Source of the DNA: an uncultured Eubacteriales bacterium
GTDB taxonomy: Bacteria > Bacillota > Clostridia > Lachnospirales > Anaerotignaceae
Reading direction: 5' to 3'
Assembly (NCBI GenBank): GCA_934256695.1
Contig: CAKQPE010000001.1
Coordinates: 1 to 64,000 of the forward strand
DNA length: 64,000 nt
The position numbers and the translations under genes were made by a program. The notes under the pieces are model-generated. The model saw only the letters and a program-made list of their open reading frames with translations, was not told where the DNA came from and searched no databases. This document shows, piece after piece, positions 53,868 to 62,242 of the stretch (the first letter of the stretch is position 1; every line of letters starts with the position of its first letter).

Positions 53868-54578
53868 GACCTTGAGACTCTGTCTCAAACTCTGCAATTT
53901 TTTGAAAAAAATTGAGTAAAACTTTTATTAAAGCCTATGACGTAGTCATAGGCTTCAGACTGTAGACAAAGTTATTTTATAAAGCGGAAGGGTTCGGGAA
54001 ACGAATGGGTTTCCCGAATGGAATCCGCAGTCGGAATTCATTTCCGACGAGGAAAACAGCAGGTTTCAAGGCTTTTAAGCCGATGGAACCTGTCTGTTTA
54101 TTCTTCTGTTTGAACAAGTCGAAATCCTGATTTCGACTTAGGTGTCGACTTTGTCGACACCCTCAAGTCTATGACGCAGTCATAGGCTTTTCGTTAACTA
54201 TAAAATGTGGCAAACCGCAGGTTTGACGGAAGGGTTTTAAAGCCTTCTCTCAGGAGAAGGTGCTGAGCAAAGCGAAGCGGATGAGGGGTAAATCTTGATT
54301 ATCTTTACGTTATTTTTCCCCTCATCTGTCACTTACGTGACATCTTCCCCACCGAGGGGAAGACTAACTATTCCGTCACTTCGTGACACCTTCCCTTTCA
54401 GGGACGGCAAAAAGCAATGCAAAGAAGATTTTGTTCGATAAAGTTTTAAAAAATCAAAATCTCAATAACACAACTTATAATTTTTTTAAGAAAAATGCAA
54501 TGTAATTGCATTTTAATAAAAGTTTTGGTTTCGCTTTTTCAAAAGCGAACAGGGTGTGGGACAGAGTCCCACGGTTTT
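53868..54578. repeat. Composite hairpin repeat R11 with a seven-hairpin block
   Basis: The left arm starts two bases after the peptidase stop: TTGAGAC/GTCTCAA, CAATTTTTT/AAAAAATTG, AGTAAAACTTTT. A block from 53931 to 54189 is seven hairpins in a row, opening and closing with near-identical copies of AAGCCTATGAC/GTCATAGGCTT. Next come two inverted Type II segments (about 54205-54412), then the core piece ACACAACTTATAA, a TGCAAT/ATTGCA hairpin, AAAAGTTTTGGT, TTCGCTT/AAGCGAA and GTGGGAC/GTCCCAC. No coding frame is believable. Confidence 0.78.
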
Positions 54579-54583
54579 TTCTT

Positions 54584-55741
54584 TTACATCAAATCGGTGT
54601 TTGTCAGTTCTTCTTTTAAAAGCATATGCTCGTATACGCTGTTTAAAAGTGAGTTTTCTTTTTCGGCTAATTTATATTGTGCCGATATAAGCTCGTATTT
54701 AGATACTTTTCCGTTAAGGTATTTTACTTGTGTCCGCATAAAATCCGACTGCAAAAGTTTAAGTTCCTCCAAGGCGGAAGTATAGTTTTTCTCGTTTTCC
54801 ATTATAGAGTTGTATTTGTTGTAAAGGCTTTCGTATACTTTGTCTTTTGTGTCCTCATAACTCATTTGGGCGGAATTAAGGCTGTTTTGTTCCGACTGGT
54901 AACCGTTTACGGCAGAACTTGTTGCATATGTAAGTTTTGATGTCTGCTTTGTGCTTTCGTAGCTTTTCTTTGCCTGTATAACGGAGTTGCTTTCTGCTGT
55001 TTTGGAATTTATATAGCTTTCCACAGGTATGTCAAGCTCAAATGGTTCGTATACGGCAGGCATAACGAAATTGTATCGTTTTGTTGTATCGGTTCCCATT
55101 AGTATATTGAGTGACACATAATTAAGCTCAAGATTTTCTTTCTTTGTTTCAAGCTGTTCTTTTTCGGTATTGTAGCTTAATTCAAGGCTGTCGTATTCGC
55201 TTTGGGAAATCTTTCCAGCCTTCAGCTTTGCCTTTGATATATCAAGGTTCATTTTGTCTGTCTCAAGCTGAAGTTCGCCGAGAGAAATTTCCCTTTGTGT
55301 TTTAATCATATTTATATAAGACTCTTTAAGAGAATGTTTTATGCTTTCCTCCTGTGCAACCTTTGAAAGTTCGCTGTTTTCATAGCTTGCCTTTGAGTTT
55401 AAAAAGCTTATGAGGTTTGAAAAATCCGTTCCCGAATCTGCCGAAGTTTCCGTATAGCTTAAATCAAGATTACTTTCCGCAAGTTTCATGCTTGCAGAAA
55501 GATTTTTTAATGTGGAATTGTTTCTCAGTGTCTTTTCCTCGGCTTCTTCATAAGTAAGTGTTTCCAGCTCATTATTATATACCGATGATATTAAAGTGCT
55601 GTAGCTTTCGGTCAAATCCGTCTGTGATAGGGTTGTTGTTTCCGCCGTTGTTTCGGTCTGTGCCGCATATGACGATATTGGCGAAAAAACGGTAACAAAT
55701 GCAAGTAAAAGTGCGGTATATGTTTTTTTCATTTTTTTCAC
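54584..55741 (-). CDS. TolC-like outer-membrane-efflux-type protein in a monoderm context
   Basis: A 385-residue exported protein: signal peptide (LLLAFVTVFSPISSYAA), a Thr-rich stretch, then long alpha-helical hairpins of the TolC/OEP kind (LTYEEAEEKTLRNNSTLKNLSASMKLAESNLDLS..SYINMIKTQREISLGELQLETDKMNLDISKAKLKAGKISQSEYDSLELSYNTEKEQLETKKENLELNYVSLNILMG). No beta-barrel strands are obvious. It ends the MacA-ATPase-MacB operon, so it probably completes a tripartite exporter, perhaps spanning the thick wall. The function is inferred. Confidence 0.75.
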   Translation of the reverse strand: MKKMKKTYTALLLAFVTVFSPISSYAAQTETTAETTTLSQTDLTESYSTLISSVYNNELETLTYEEAEEKTLRNNSTLKNLSASMKLAESNLDLSYTETSADSGTDFSNLISFLNSKASYENSELSKVAQEESIKHSLKESYINMIKTQREISLGELQLETDKMNLDISKAKLKAGKISQSEYDSLELSYNTEKEQLETKKENLELNYVSLNILMGTDTTKRYNFVMPAVYEPFELDIPVESYINSKTAESNSVIQAKKSYESTKQTSKLTYATSSAVNGYQSEQNSLNSAQMSYEDTKDKVYESLYNKYNSIMENEKNYTSALEELKLLQSDFMRTQVKYLNGKVSKYELISAQYKLAEKENSLLNSVYEHMLLKEELTNTDLM

Positions 55742-55749
55742 TTCCTTTT

Positions 55750-56964
55750 TTATTCAAATCTCAAGGCTTCTATAGGGTCAAGCAATGCGGCTTTGTTTGC
55801 CGGTGCTACACCGAAAATAATACCTATAAGCATTGATATTCCAACTGCTCCCACAACGGCCGTTATGCTCATTACAGGAGTAATTCCAACAAGGTTTCCT
55901 ACTATCAAAGCACCTATATAGCCTACGGCAAGACCGCTTAAACCGCCCATGCCCGTAAGTATTACGGCTTCCGTTATAAACTGTATTCGTATATCTTTGT
56001 TCTTTGCACCTATGGCTTTTCGTATACCTATTTCCCTTGTTCTTTCCGTAACCGTAACCATCATAATGTTCATAACGCCTATACCGCCTACCAGAAGGGA
56101 TATTGCCGCAACAAAGCTTATGAAAAGAGTAACGTATGAAAGTATGGAGTTAATGGATTCAACCATGTCGGTGCTGTCCTGAATATAATATTTGTCGCTG
56201 TTGGAGTGAAAATCCTCAAGGGCGGATATTATTTTCTCCTGCATAATTTCGATCTGTGACGCATCTTCCAGAACAACGGATATTCCGCCTATGCTTGAAC
56301 CTGTAAATACCTTCATGCAGGTGGTAATAGGCATAACAATGCTTTCGGGATATTCGTCACTGTAGGTTGAAGATGAAGAATCCGTGTTTTCCGTAATTCC
56401 CACTACGGTAAGTTTTGTTGTGCCTTTCCAGGATTTTATTTTTATTTTCTGACCTATTACGTCATCGGAACAATAGCCGAAAACCTTCTGTGCCGTAGTA
56501 TTCTGAATTACACAGACGTTGTTTCTCATTTCAACGTCATTGTCGGAAATATATCTTCCGTAAAGAATGTTGTCGTTATTTATATATTTGTAATCGGCTG
56601 TTGCACCTGTTATTGATGCAGAGTTGGTTTCCGTAGGGTCAAGGAGCTTTACGTATGCGTTTGAACCGGAGTAGGTGGGAGATATATATTCTATTCCGTC
56701 AAGGTCTTTTAGCATATAGTAATCGTCCATTGTAAGCAGGTCACGTGTGTCAATGTCTCTGGAGCTTACAAGGCTTACTTGCAAAGTGCCTGTGCCGAAA
56801 CTTTCAAATTCCTTTTCCATAGCCGCCTGGGAGCCGTTTCCTATGGCAACTATAACCATTACGCTGGCAATACCTATTATTATGCCAAGCATAGTAAGGA
56901 AGGTTCGCATTTTGTTTGAAAATACGTTAAAGAACGAGGATTTTATACATTCCGCAATATTCAA
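55750..56964 (-). CDS. MacB-type ABC transporter permease (FtsX/MacB)
   Basis: A 404-residue permease with one N-terminal span (KMRTFLTMLGIIIGIASVMVIVAIGNGSQ), a large external MacB domain (about residues 45-270) and three C-terminal spans (GVMNIMMVTVTERTREIGIRKAIGAKNKDIRIQFITEAVILTGMGGL is the FtsX signature). MacB proteins pass substrates by mechanotransmission with no transmembrane channel of their own. A TTG start follows GGAGG, and the gene abuts the ATPase gene. Confidence 0.93.
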   Translation of the reverse strand: MNIAECIKSSFFNVFSNKMRTFLTMLGIIIGIASVMVIVAIGNGSQAAMEKEFESFGTGTLQVSLVSSRDIDTRDLLTMDDYYMLKDLDGIEYISPTYSGSNAYVKLLDPTETNSASITGATADYKYINNDNILYGRYISDNDVEMRNNVCVIQNTTAQKVFGYCSDDVIGQKIKIKSWKGTTKLTVVGITENTDSSSSTYSDEYPESIVMPITTCMKVFTGSSIGGISVVLEDASQIEIMQEKIISALEDFHSNSDKYYIQDSTDMVESINSILSYVTLFISFVAAISLLVGGIGVMNIMMVTVTERTREIGIRKAIGAKNKDIRIQFITEAVILTGMGGLSGLAVGYIGALIVGNLVGITPVMSITAVVGAVGISMLIGIIFGVAPANKAALLDPIEALRFE

Positions 56965-56966
56965 TG

Positions 56967-57677
56967 TCAGTCCTCCTTATTTCCGAAAGTTCGATTTTCA
57001 ACGGGATTGTCGCTTATGATATTTCCGTCCCTGAAAACAACAATCCTTTTTGTAAACTGTGCCACATCTGGCTCATGGGTAACCATTACAACAGTTGTTC
57101 CTTCGTCATTAAGCTTCTGGAATATATCCATAATTTCATAAGTTGATTTTGTGTCAAGATTTCCCGTAGGTTCGTCTGCCATAAGTATTGACGGATCGTT
57201 TACCAATGCCCTTGCTATTGCCACTCTCTGCCGCTGACCGCCGGAAAGCTCGTTTGGTTTGTGGTGTATTCGTTTTTCAAGACCGACTTTTGTAAGGGCG
57301 TCGATGGCTTTCTGACGTCTTATTTTTCTGCCTACGCCGGCATAAACCATAGGCAGCTCCACATTTTCCACAGACGAAAGTTTCGGCAGAAGGTTAAATG
57401 ACTGGAAAACAAAGCCTATTTTTTTGTTCCGCACTTCTGCCAGTCTGCTCTCGTTAAAACCTGCAACGTCCTCGTTTTCTATAAAATAGTGTCCTTCCGT
57501 CGGGTGGTCAAGACAGCCGAGAATATTCATCATGGTGCTTTTTCCGGAACCGCTTGTTCCCATTATGGATACAAACTCACCTTTTTGTATTGTAAGATTT
57601 ATATTTTTCAAAGCCATAACGGCAAGCTCGCCTTGATTATATTTTTTGCATATGTTCTCAAGTGTAAGAAGATTCAT
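56967..57677 (-). CDS. MacB-type ABC transporter ATP-binding protein (LolD-like)
   Basis: A 236-residue ATPase. Walker A is SIMGTSGSGKSTMMNILG, the signature LSGGQRQRVAIARALVNDP, Walker B LMADEPTGNLDTKST. It energises the MacB permease encoded next; the separate ATPase is usual in Firmicutes, where MacB proper is split. Its GGAGG overlaps the end of the adaptor gene. Confidence 0.94.
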   Translation of the reverse strand: MNLLTLENICKKYNQGELAVMALKNINLTIQKGEFVSIMGTSGSGKSTMMNILGCLDHPTEGHYFIENEDVAGFNESRLAEVRNKKIGFVFQSFNLLPKLSSVENVELPMVYAGVGRKIRRQKAIDALTKVGLEKRIHHKPNELSGGQRQRVAIARALVNDPSILMADEPTGNLDTKSTYEIMDIFQKLNDEGTTVVMVTHEPDVAQFTKRIVVFRDGNIISDNPVENRTFGNKED

Positions 57678-57679
57678 TT

Positions 57680-59230
57680 TTATTTCGGACCTCCTCCCAT
57701 ACCGCCACCGGAAGGACCTCCACCGCCAGGGCCGCCGCCCATGCCGCCTCCGCCCTGAGGAGCATTTCCGCCGGAGCCGCCCGTTAAGCTGTCAAGTATA
57801 CTGTTCTGATCGGAAGCTTGGTCGGAGGAATTGTTCTGGGAAGGCATGGAAGCATAATCGGAAAGCTTTGTGCCTTCTTTCATTTCGGAGTCTGGACTTT
57901 CGACTATTTTTTTGCCTTTTTCAATACCGCTTATAAGTTCCATATACATATCACTGCTTACACCGACCTCAACGGTACGTTTTTCCAACGTGTCATCATC
58001 GTTTACGACAAAAACATAATAGCTGTCCTTTTCCGTATCCTTCATTACGGCCGATATAGGGATATAGTCTGTGTCTGTAAGGTCTACGGTTATAAATTCC
58101 ATGTCAAACTCCATTCCCGGCTTAACAAGGTTATCATTGTCTGTTAAATGGACAAGAACAGGCACTACAGTTTCGCTTCCGCTTATTGTGCCTTGGCTTT
58201 CTGCCGTAGGCTCTATTTTTGTTACTGTGCCGTGATAAACCGTATCTTCAATACCGTCGGAAGTAAGCTCGACTTCCTGTCCTACAGCTATTTTTGCAAT
58301 ATCGTATTCACTTACATATGCCAGTACATCAAGGTTTGTAAGGTCTGCGATTTTCATAATGGCTGTTGAGTCCGTAAGCATCTGACCTTCTACGGCACTG
58401 CTTTCTATTACCGTTCCGCTTATAGGGCTGTATGTTGCCTGGGTAAGTTTTGATAAATTATCCTGTGCCTGAGAAAGGTTCATTTTGGCTGTTTCTATTG
58501 TATTAAGCTGTTTTTTGTAGCTGTTAAGCGTAGATGAGTCGTTAAGTCTGTTCTGACCGTTTTCAAGATTAAGATTTGCCGTTTCAAGGTTAAGCTCGGC
58601 TGATTTTATATTGCTTTCAAGGGTTTCTTTGTTTTTAACAAGGTCGTTGTATTTCTTTTCGGCATCGTCATAGTCGCTCTGGCTTATGCCGCCCATGGAA
58701 AGCATATTTGAAGCATAATCCAAATCGCTTTTTGCATCGGAAATATCTTCTTCGTTATCGGAAAGAGCCTTTTTTGCGTCTGTAAGAGTCTGCTCGGCAT
58801 TAACAACCTTTGTTTTAAGGTCAAGAAGCTCTGTGCCGTCTGCCGGAGTTGTAAGGCTTGAAAGCTCTATATTTGCATTATCAAGACTTATCTGTGCGGA
58901 TTTTACTTTGTTTTCAAGGTCTGTTTTGTCATCGGCAATATCGTATGTAACCAGAAGCTGGCCTTCTTCCACATAGTCGCCAACCTCGGCATATACTTCT
59001 TTTACTTCTTGGGAAAGTTCTATAAATATAGAGTGTTCGTCTGCTGCCTGTACTGTGCCGGAGGCAGTAACTCTCTGCTGAATATCACCTGTCTGTACCT
59101 CTGTTGTGGAAGGTATAACAGGCATAGCCTTTACTTTTTTGCTTTTCTTTGTGTTGGCATATACAAACACAGAAGACAGAACTGCCACTGCCGCAATAAC
59201 GGCAATAATAATCTTTTTTCGTCCTTTCAT
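57680..59230 (-). CDS. MacA/HlyD-type membrane-fusion adaptor protein
   Basis: A 516-residue periplasmic-adaptor-type protein. One N-terminal span (IIIAVIAAVAVLSSVFVYA), a lipoyl half (ASGTVQAADEHSIFIELSQEVKEVYAEVGDYVEEGQLLVTYD), a very long coiled hairpin (about 105-265), the second lipoyl half (YSPISGTVIESSAVEGQML) and beta-barrel domains. The tail is a Gly/Pro-rich stretch. ATG at 59230 has GAGG eight bases before. First gene of the four-gene operon. Confidence 0.92.
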   Translation of the reverse strand: MKGRKKIIIAVIAAVAVLSSVFVYANTKKSKKVKAMPVIPSTTEVQTGDIQQRVTASGTVQAADEHSIFIELSQEVKEVYAEVGDYVEEGQLLVTYDIADDKTDLENKVKSAQISLDNANIELSSLTTPADGTELLDLKTKVVNAEQTLTDAKKALSDNEEDISDAKSDLDYASNMLSMGGISQSDYDDAEKKYNDLVKNKETLESNIKSAELNLETANLNLENGQNRLNDSSTLNSYKKQLNTIETAKMNLSQAQDNLSKLTQATYSPISGTVIESSAVEGQMLTDSTAIMKIADLTNLDVLAYVSEYDIAKIAVGQEVELTSDGIEDTVYHGTVTKIEPTAESQGTISGSETVVPVLVHLTDNDNLVKPGMEFDMEFITVDLTDTDYIPISAVMKDTEKDSYYVFVVNDDDTLEKRTVEVGVSSDMYMELISGIEKGKKIVESPDSEMKEGTKLSDYASMPSQNNSSDQASDQNSILDSLTGGSGGNAPQGGGGMGGGPGGGGPSGGGMGGGPK

Positions 59231-59340
59231 ATTCATACCTCGCTTAAAAATCAATATTTAATATTCTCTCTTTAATTTAGATATTAAATTACAACTTTGT
59301 GTTGGGTATGACTGAAATGTGAAAACTGTGTGAAAAAAAT

Positions 59341-59873
59341 AAAGACCTTGGGGTTTCACCCCAAACCCTGAAAATTTTTTGAAAAAAATTTAGTAAAACT
59401 TTTGGTAAAACGCAATTACATTGCGTTTTTCGGAACAAAATTATAAGTTATGTTATTAAGATTTTTATTTTCTCAAATTTTGTTGAATAAAATCTCTTTT
59501 GTGTTGCTTTTAAACCGTAAATCCTGTATCTGTTGCCGTAAACATTGTATAGCCTATTTCCACAGGCACATGGAATGTGCGGTCTTAAAGAGATTTTTGA
59601 AGATGCAGGGAACTTTTTTAAAAAAGTTCCTGCAATATCCACTTTCCTATTGAGGAAAAATTTAATTTAAATCGTTTTATTTCGACTTTATATAAAACAA
59701 AATTCCCCTCATCCGTCACTGCGTGACACCTTCTCCACTGGGGAGAAGGCTTTAAAACCATTCCGTCAAACCTGCGGTTTGCCACCTTAAATTTCAGGGA
59801 CGGCTTATTAACGGCAATATCTTCTTAAAATTTAAAAAAGCCATTAAAACATAATCTGTTTTAATGGCTTTTT
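59341..59873. repeat. Composite hairpin repeat R12 (long form)
   Basis: Left arm: GGGGTTTCACCCC, AATTTTTTG/AAAAAAATT, AGTAAAACTTTTGG, CGCAAT/ATTGCG. Then the 250-bp core shared with R8 and R9 and a Type II segment (CCCCTCATCC, GTCACTGCGTGAC, CCTTCTCC..GGAGAAGG, CAAACCTGCGGTTTG). Instead of a right arm it ends in AAAAAGCCATTAAAAC/GTTTTAATGGCTTTTT (59835-59873), a two-way terminator for the leftward thiamine-linked operon. Confidence 0.78.
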
Positions 59874-59900
59874 ATGGTTTTAATCAAAACCAAAGTATCT

Positions 59901-60182
59901 TTACTTTTTCATTTTTTCTTTTTCTTCACGGTAAGATTTCTTTACACGGCTGCTTATATAAAGGTATATGCTTATTACGGCAACTATACCTACACCGATA
60001 AGTCCTATTTTGCCACGGTATAAAACAGAACTGTACCACGGCGAGGATACATAAAGCTCCGGGTGTCTTACGTAGTCAATATATGCTCCGAGACAGCTTC
60101 CGAATATTACGCCTATAAAGCAGTATATAAATATTCTGAACTTAAATAATATGTTTTTCAAATTTAAATATCCTTTCTCCAT
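59901..60182 (-). CDS. Small membrane protein of the TPP-riboswitch ABC operon
   Basis: A 93-residue protein with two membrane spans (about residues 14-32 and 56-74), a short external loop rich in aromatic residues (YVRHPELYVSSPWYSSVLYRGK) and a basic-acidic tail (SRVKKSYREEKEKMKK). I do not recognise it. It overlaps the permease gene by 19 bases and is the last gene before the R12 terminator. A TTG at 60161 with a better ribosome site could be the real start. It may be an accessory of the importer. Confidence 0.7.
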   Translation of the reverse strand: MEKGYLNLKNILFKFRIFIYCFIGVIFGSCLGAYIDYVRHPELYVSSPWYSSVLYRGKIGLIGVGIVAVISIYLYISSRVKKSYREEKEKMKK

Positions 60183-60907
60183 TTAATACATTTTTCTTCC
60201 AGTATTCCCACTATTGCAACGGCAACCATGGCTGTTACGGATAATAATACTATAGGTGCAAATACACCGGCTCCGTCAAGCTGCGTCATCATTCGTTTGC
60301 TGAAATATCCAAGTCCGCTTTGAGCCCCCAGCCATTCGGCTATAGCCGCACCGATAACGCTTAACGGTATTGCCATTTTTATTGCCGAAAAGAAATAAGG
60401 CAGGGCAGAAGGTATTTTCAGTTTAAAGAAAATATCGGTTTTTCTTGCACCGTATGTAATAAGGAGTTCTTCCATCTCTCTTTTGGTAGAACGAAAACCG
60501 TCATAAACGGTTATTGTAATAGGAAAGAAGGTAATAAGTATTGTAACCAAAACTCTGCTCCATATGCTGTAGCCGAACCATAGTACAAATAACGGTGCTA
60601 TGGCAGTTGTGGGTATTGTCTGTGACGCTATTACTATAGGATAAACGGCGTCGGCAATCTTTTTGTTTAAATCCATTATAACAGCCAGTGCAAGGCCGAA
60701 AACTATTGATATTAAAAGACCTATAAAAGTAACGGACATAGTAGCCGGAAGCTGGACAAGAAAGAGATTTTTTCTCAAATCCCAAATCTTAACCAATATC
60801 TGTATAGGTGACGGAAGTATGTACGCTGCCGATATTATCATGGCTGCGACCTGCCAAAGAAGTATTAAGAATATTGTAAGTGCCACCGAAGGCCATTTTT
60901 TTGCCAT
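60164..60907 (-). CDS. ABC transporter permease, thiamine-precursor type (ThiX-like)
   Basis: A 247-residue permease of the SsuC/TauC/ThiX kind with six spans. The EAA loop is LLITYGARKTDIFFKLKIPSALPYFFSAIKMAIPLSVIGAAIAEW; the family block WFGYSIWSRVLVTILITFFPITITVYDGF comes before it. The TPP riboswitch upstream points to hydroxymethylpyrimidine or another thiamine precursor as substrate. Its ATG overlaps the ATPase stop (TAATG). Confidence 0.9.
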   Translation of the reverse strand: MAKKWPSVALTIFLILLWQVAAMIISAAYILPSPIQILVKIWDLRKNLFLVQLPATMSVTFIGLLISIVFGLALAVIMDLNKKIADAVYPIVIASQTIPTTAIAPLFVLWFGYSIWSRVLVTILITFFPITITVYDGFRSTKREMEELLITYGARKTDIFFKLKIPSALPYFFSAIKMAIPLSVIGAAIAEWLGAQSGLGYFSKRMMTQLDGAGVFAPIVLLSVTAMVAVAIVGILEEKCIKWRKDI

Positions 60908-61656
60908 TATGCTTCCTCCTGTCTTAGTTTTTTAATAAGTTCTTCTCTCAAAAGTACAATGTCCTCACGTTTAAGATCGGCTCTGTTTCTCGGATAGTCA
61001 AGGGGGATAATGTATTCCTCAAAATGAGTTATAGGTCTGTCGGTTATTACGAATATTTTCTGAGATAAAAATATTGCCTCCTCAACGTCATGGGTAACAA
61101 AAAGTATTGTTTTTTTGTGCTTTTCCCATTCCTGCAAAAGCCATTCCTGAAGCCCTATTCTGGTAAGTGAATCAAGGGCGGAAAACGGCTCATCAAGCAG
61201 AAGAAGTCCTGCACCGGCAAGAAGTGTTCTGGCAAAGGACGCACGCTGTCTCATTCCGCCGGAAAGGTCACGAGGGTATTTGTTTTTATAGCTTAAAAGA
61301 CCGACCTCATCAAGCATGGCAGTTGCTTTTTCGTGCATTTCCTTTTTATTTTTATTCTGAATTTCCATGGGAATACATATATTTTTTTCTATTGTACGCC
61401 AAGGGAAAAGCAAGTCTCTTTGCGGCATATACGAGCTGTAGTTTTTCTGTTGTTCTATAGGTTTTTCGTCAATAAATATTTTTCCGCCGTCCGGTTTTTC
61501 CAGTCCGTTTATAAGACGGAATATAGTGCTTTTTCCGCAGCCGCTGGCACCTATAATTGATATGAACTCACCGTCATTGACCGAAAACGATAAGTTCCTT
61601 ATCATTTCGTAGTCATCAGATTCATATTTAAATGAAATATTATCAAATTTTAACAT
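60907..61656 (-). CDS. ABC transporter ATP-binding protein, thiamine-precursor type (ThiZ-like)
   Basis: A 249-residue SsuB/ThiZ-type ATPase: Walker A SIIGASGCGKSTIFRLI, signature LSGGMRQRASFARTLL, Walker B LLLDEPFSALDSLT, switch His in FVTHDVEEAIFLS. The ATG at 61656 follows GAGGAGG. It is the first gene behind the TPP riboswitch. No binding-protein gene (ThiY) is present in the operon. Confidence 0.92.
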   Translation of the reverse strand: MLKFDNISFKYESDDYEMIRNLSFSVNDGEFISIIGASGCGKSTIFRLINGLEKPDGGKIFIDEKPIEQQKNYSSYMPQRDLLFPWRTIEKNICIPMEIQNKNKKEMHEKATAMLDEVGLLSYKNKYPRDLSGGMRQRASFARTLLAGAGLLLLDEPFSALDSLTRIGLQEWLLQEWEKHKKTILFVTHDVEEAIFLSQKIFVITDRPITHFEEYIIPLDYPRNRADLKREDIVLLREELIKKLRQEEA

Positions 61657-61677
61657 TGGAAGATACCTCCTCAAAAT

Positions 61678-61830
61678 AAAAAAAGACGCCTACAGGTGTC
61701 TTTGAGAAAGCTGATTTATTAATCATATTTTTAATTACAAAACGATTAAACACATTCCCTTCGGCGGCATTACCCGTATCAGGTTCAATGGGACTCTCTC
61801 AGCGTTATATTTTCTAACGCACCCCTGCTA
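61678..61830 (-). ncRNA. TPP riboswitch with terminator
   Basis: Read leftward: AGCAGGGGTGCG (about 61820-61831), CTGAGAGAGTCCC (61791-61803), ACCTGATACGGGTAATGCC (about 61767-61785) and GAAGGGAATGTG, the conserved THI-box order. AAAGACACCTGTAGGCGTCTTT with a T run (61678-61703) is the terminator before the ATPase gene. High TPP should stop transcription of the importer. Confidence 0.96.
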
Positions 61831-61836
61831 CGGTTG

Positions 61837-61865
61837 ATTATACAGCCAAAAAACGCAAGTGTCAA
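61837..61865 (-). promoter_or_regulatory. Promoter of the TPP-riboswitch operon
   Basis: Leftward perfect TTGACA (61860-61865), 17 bases, perfect TATAAT (61837-61842), a few bases before the aptamer. Confidence 0.9.
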
Positions 61866-61890
61866 ATTTTATAATGTATTTGAAACTGTA

Positions 61891-62146
61891 AAGATAAATA
61901 TAAATTTATCTAAGACCTTGGGGCATTGCCCCAATACCCCACAAGCCTTTGAAAAGGCTTGACCTAAACTTTTGTAAAATACCATGGCAGAGCCATGGTA
62001 TTTTTGGAATAATTCAATATATTTTTTCCCGAAAAACGCAATGTAATTGCGTTTTGATAAAAGTTTTACTAAATTTTTTTCAAAAAATTTTCAGGGTTTG
62101 GGGTGAAGCCCCAAGGCCTTTCAGTTTGCTAAATTTATATTTATTG
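61891..62146. repeat. Composite hairpin repeat R13 (complete short form)
   Basis: Outer AT-rich ends (AAGATAAATATAAATTTATC and the inverse TAAATTTATATTTATT) enclose the left arm TTGGGGCATTGCCCCAA, AAGCC/GGCTT, ACCTAAACTTTTG, ATACCATGG/CCATGGTAT, then CGCAAT/ATTGCG, AAAAGTTTTACTAAA, AATTTTTTT/AAAAAATT and GGGGTGAAGCCCC. Being short and complete it shows the basic mirror-image plan best. Confidence 0.8.
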
Positions 62147-62182
62147 AAAATTTACAGCAGAGTATTAAAACTATAATTTTTC

Positions 62183-62230
62183 TTAACTAAAGTACGAAAT
62201 AATACTATACTTGGTACTAAATAATACCAA
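62183..62230 (+). promoter_or_regulatory. MarR promoter with two operator palindromes
   Basis: TTAACT (62183-62188), 17 bases, TATACT (62206-62211). AGTACGAAATAATACT (62191-62206) lies in the spacer and TTGGTACTAAATAATACCAA (62211-62230) covers the start region up to the ribosome site. The two palindromes share GTACnAAATAATAC and are 22 bp apart centre to centre, two helical turns. Autorepression by the MarR protein is inferred. Confidence 0.7.
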
Positions 62231-62242
62231 AGGAGTCGAAAT

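Noticed and set aside
3450..62146. Regularly recurring short repeats as a CRISPR array
   Set aside because: Copies are kilobases apart, have mirror-image arms and lie between ordinary genes; there are no spacers of even size and no cas genes.
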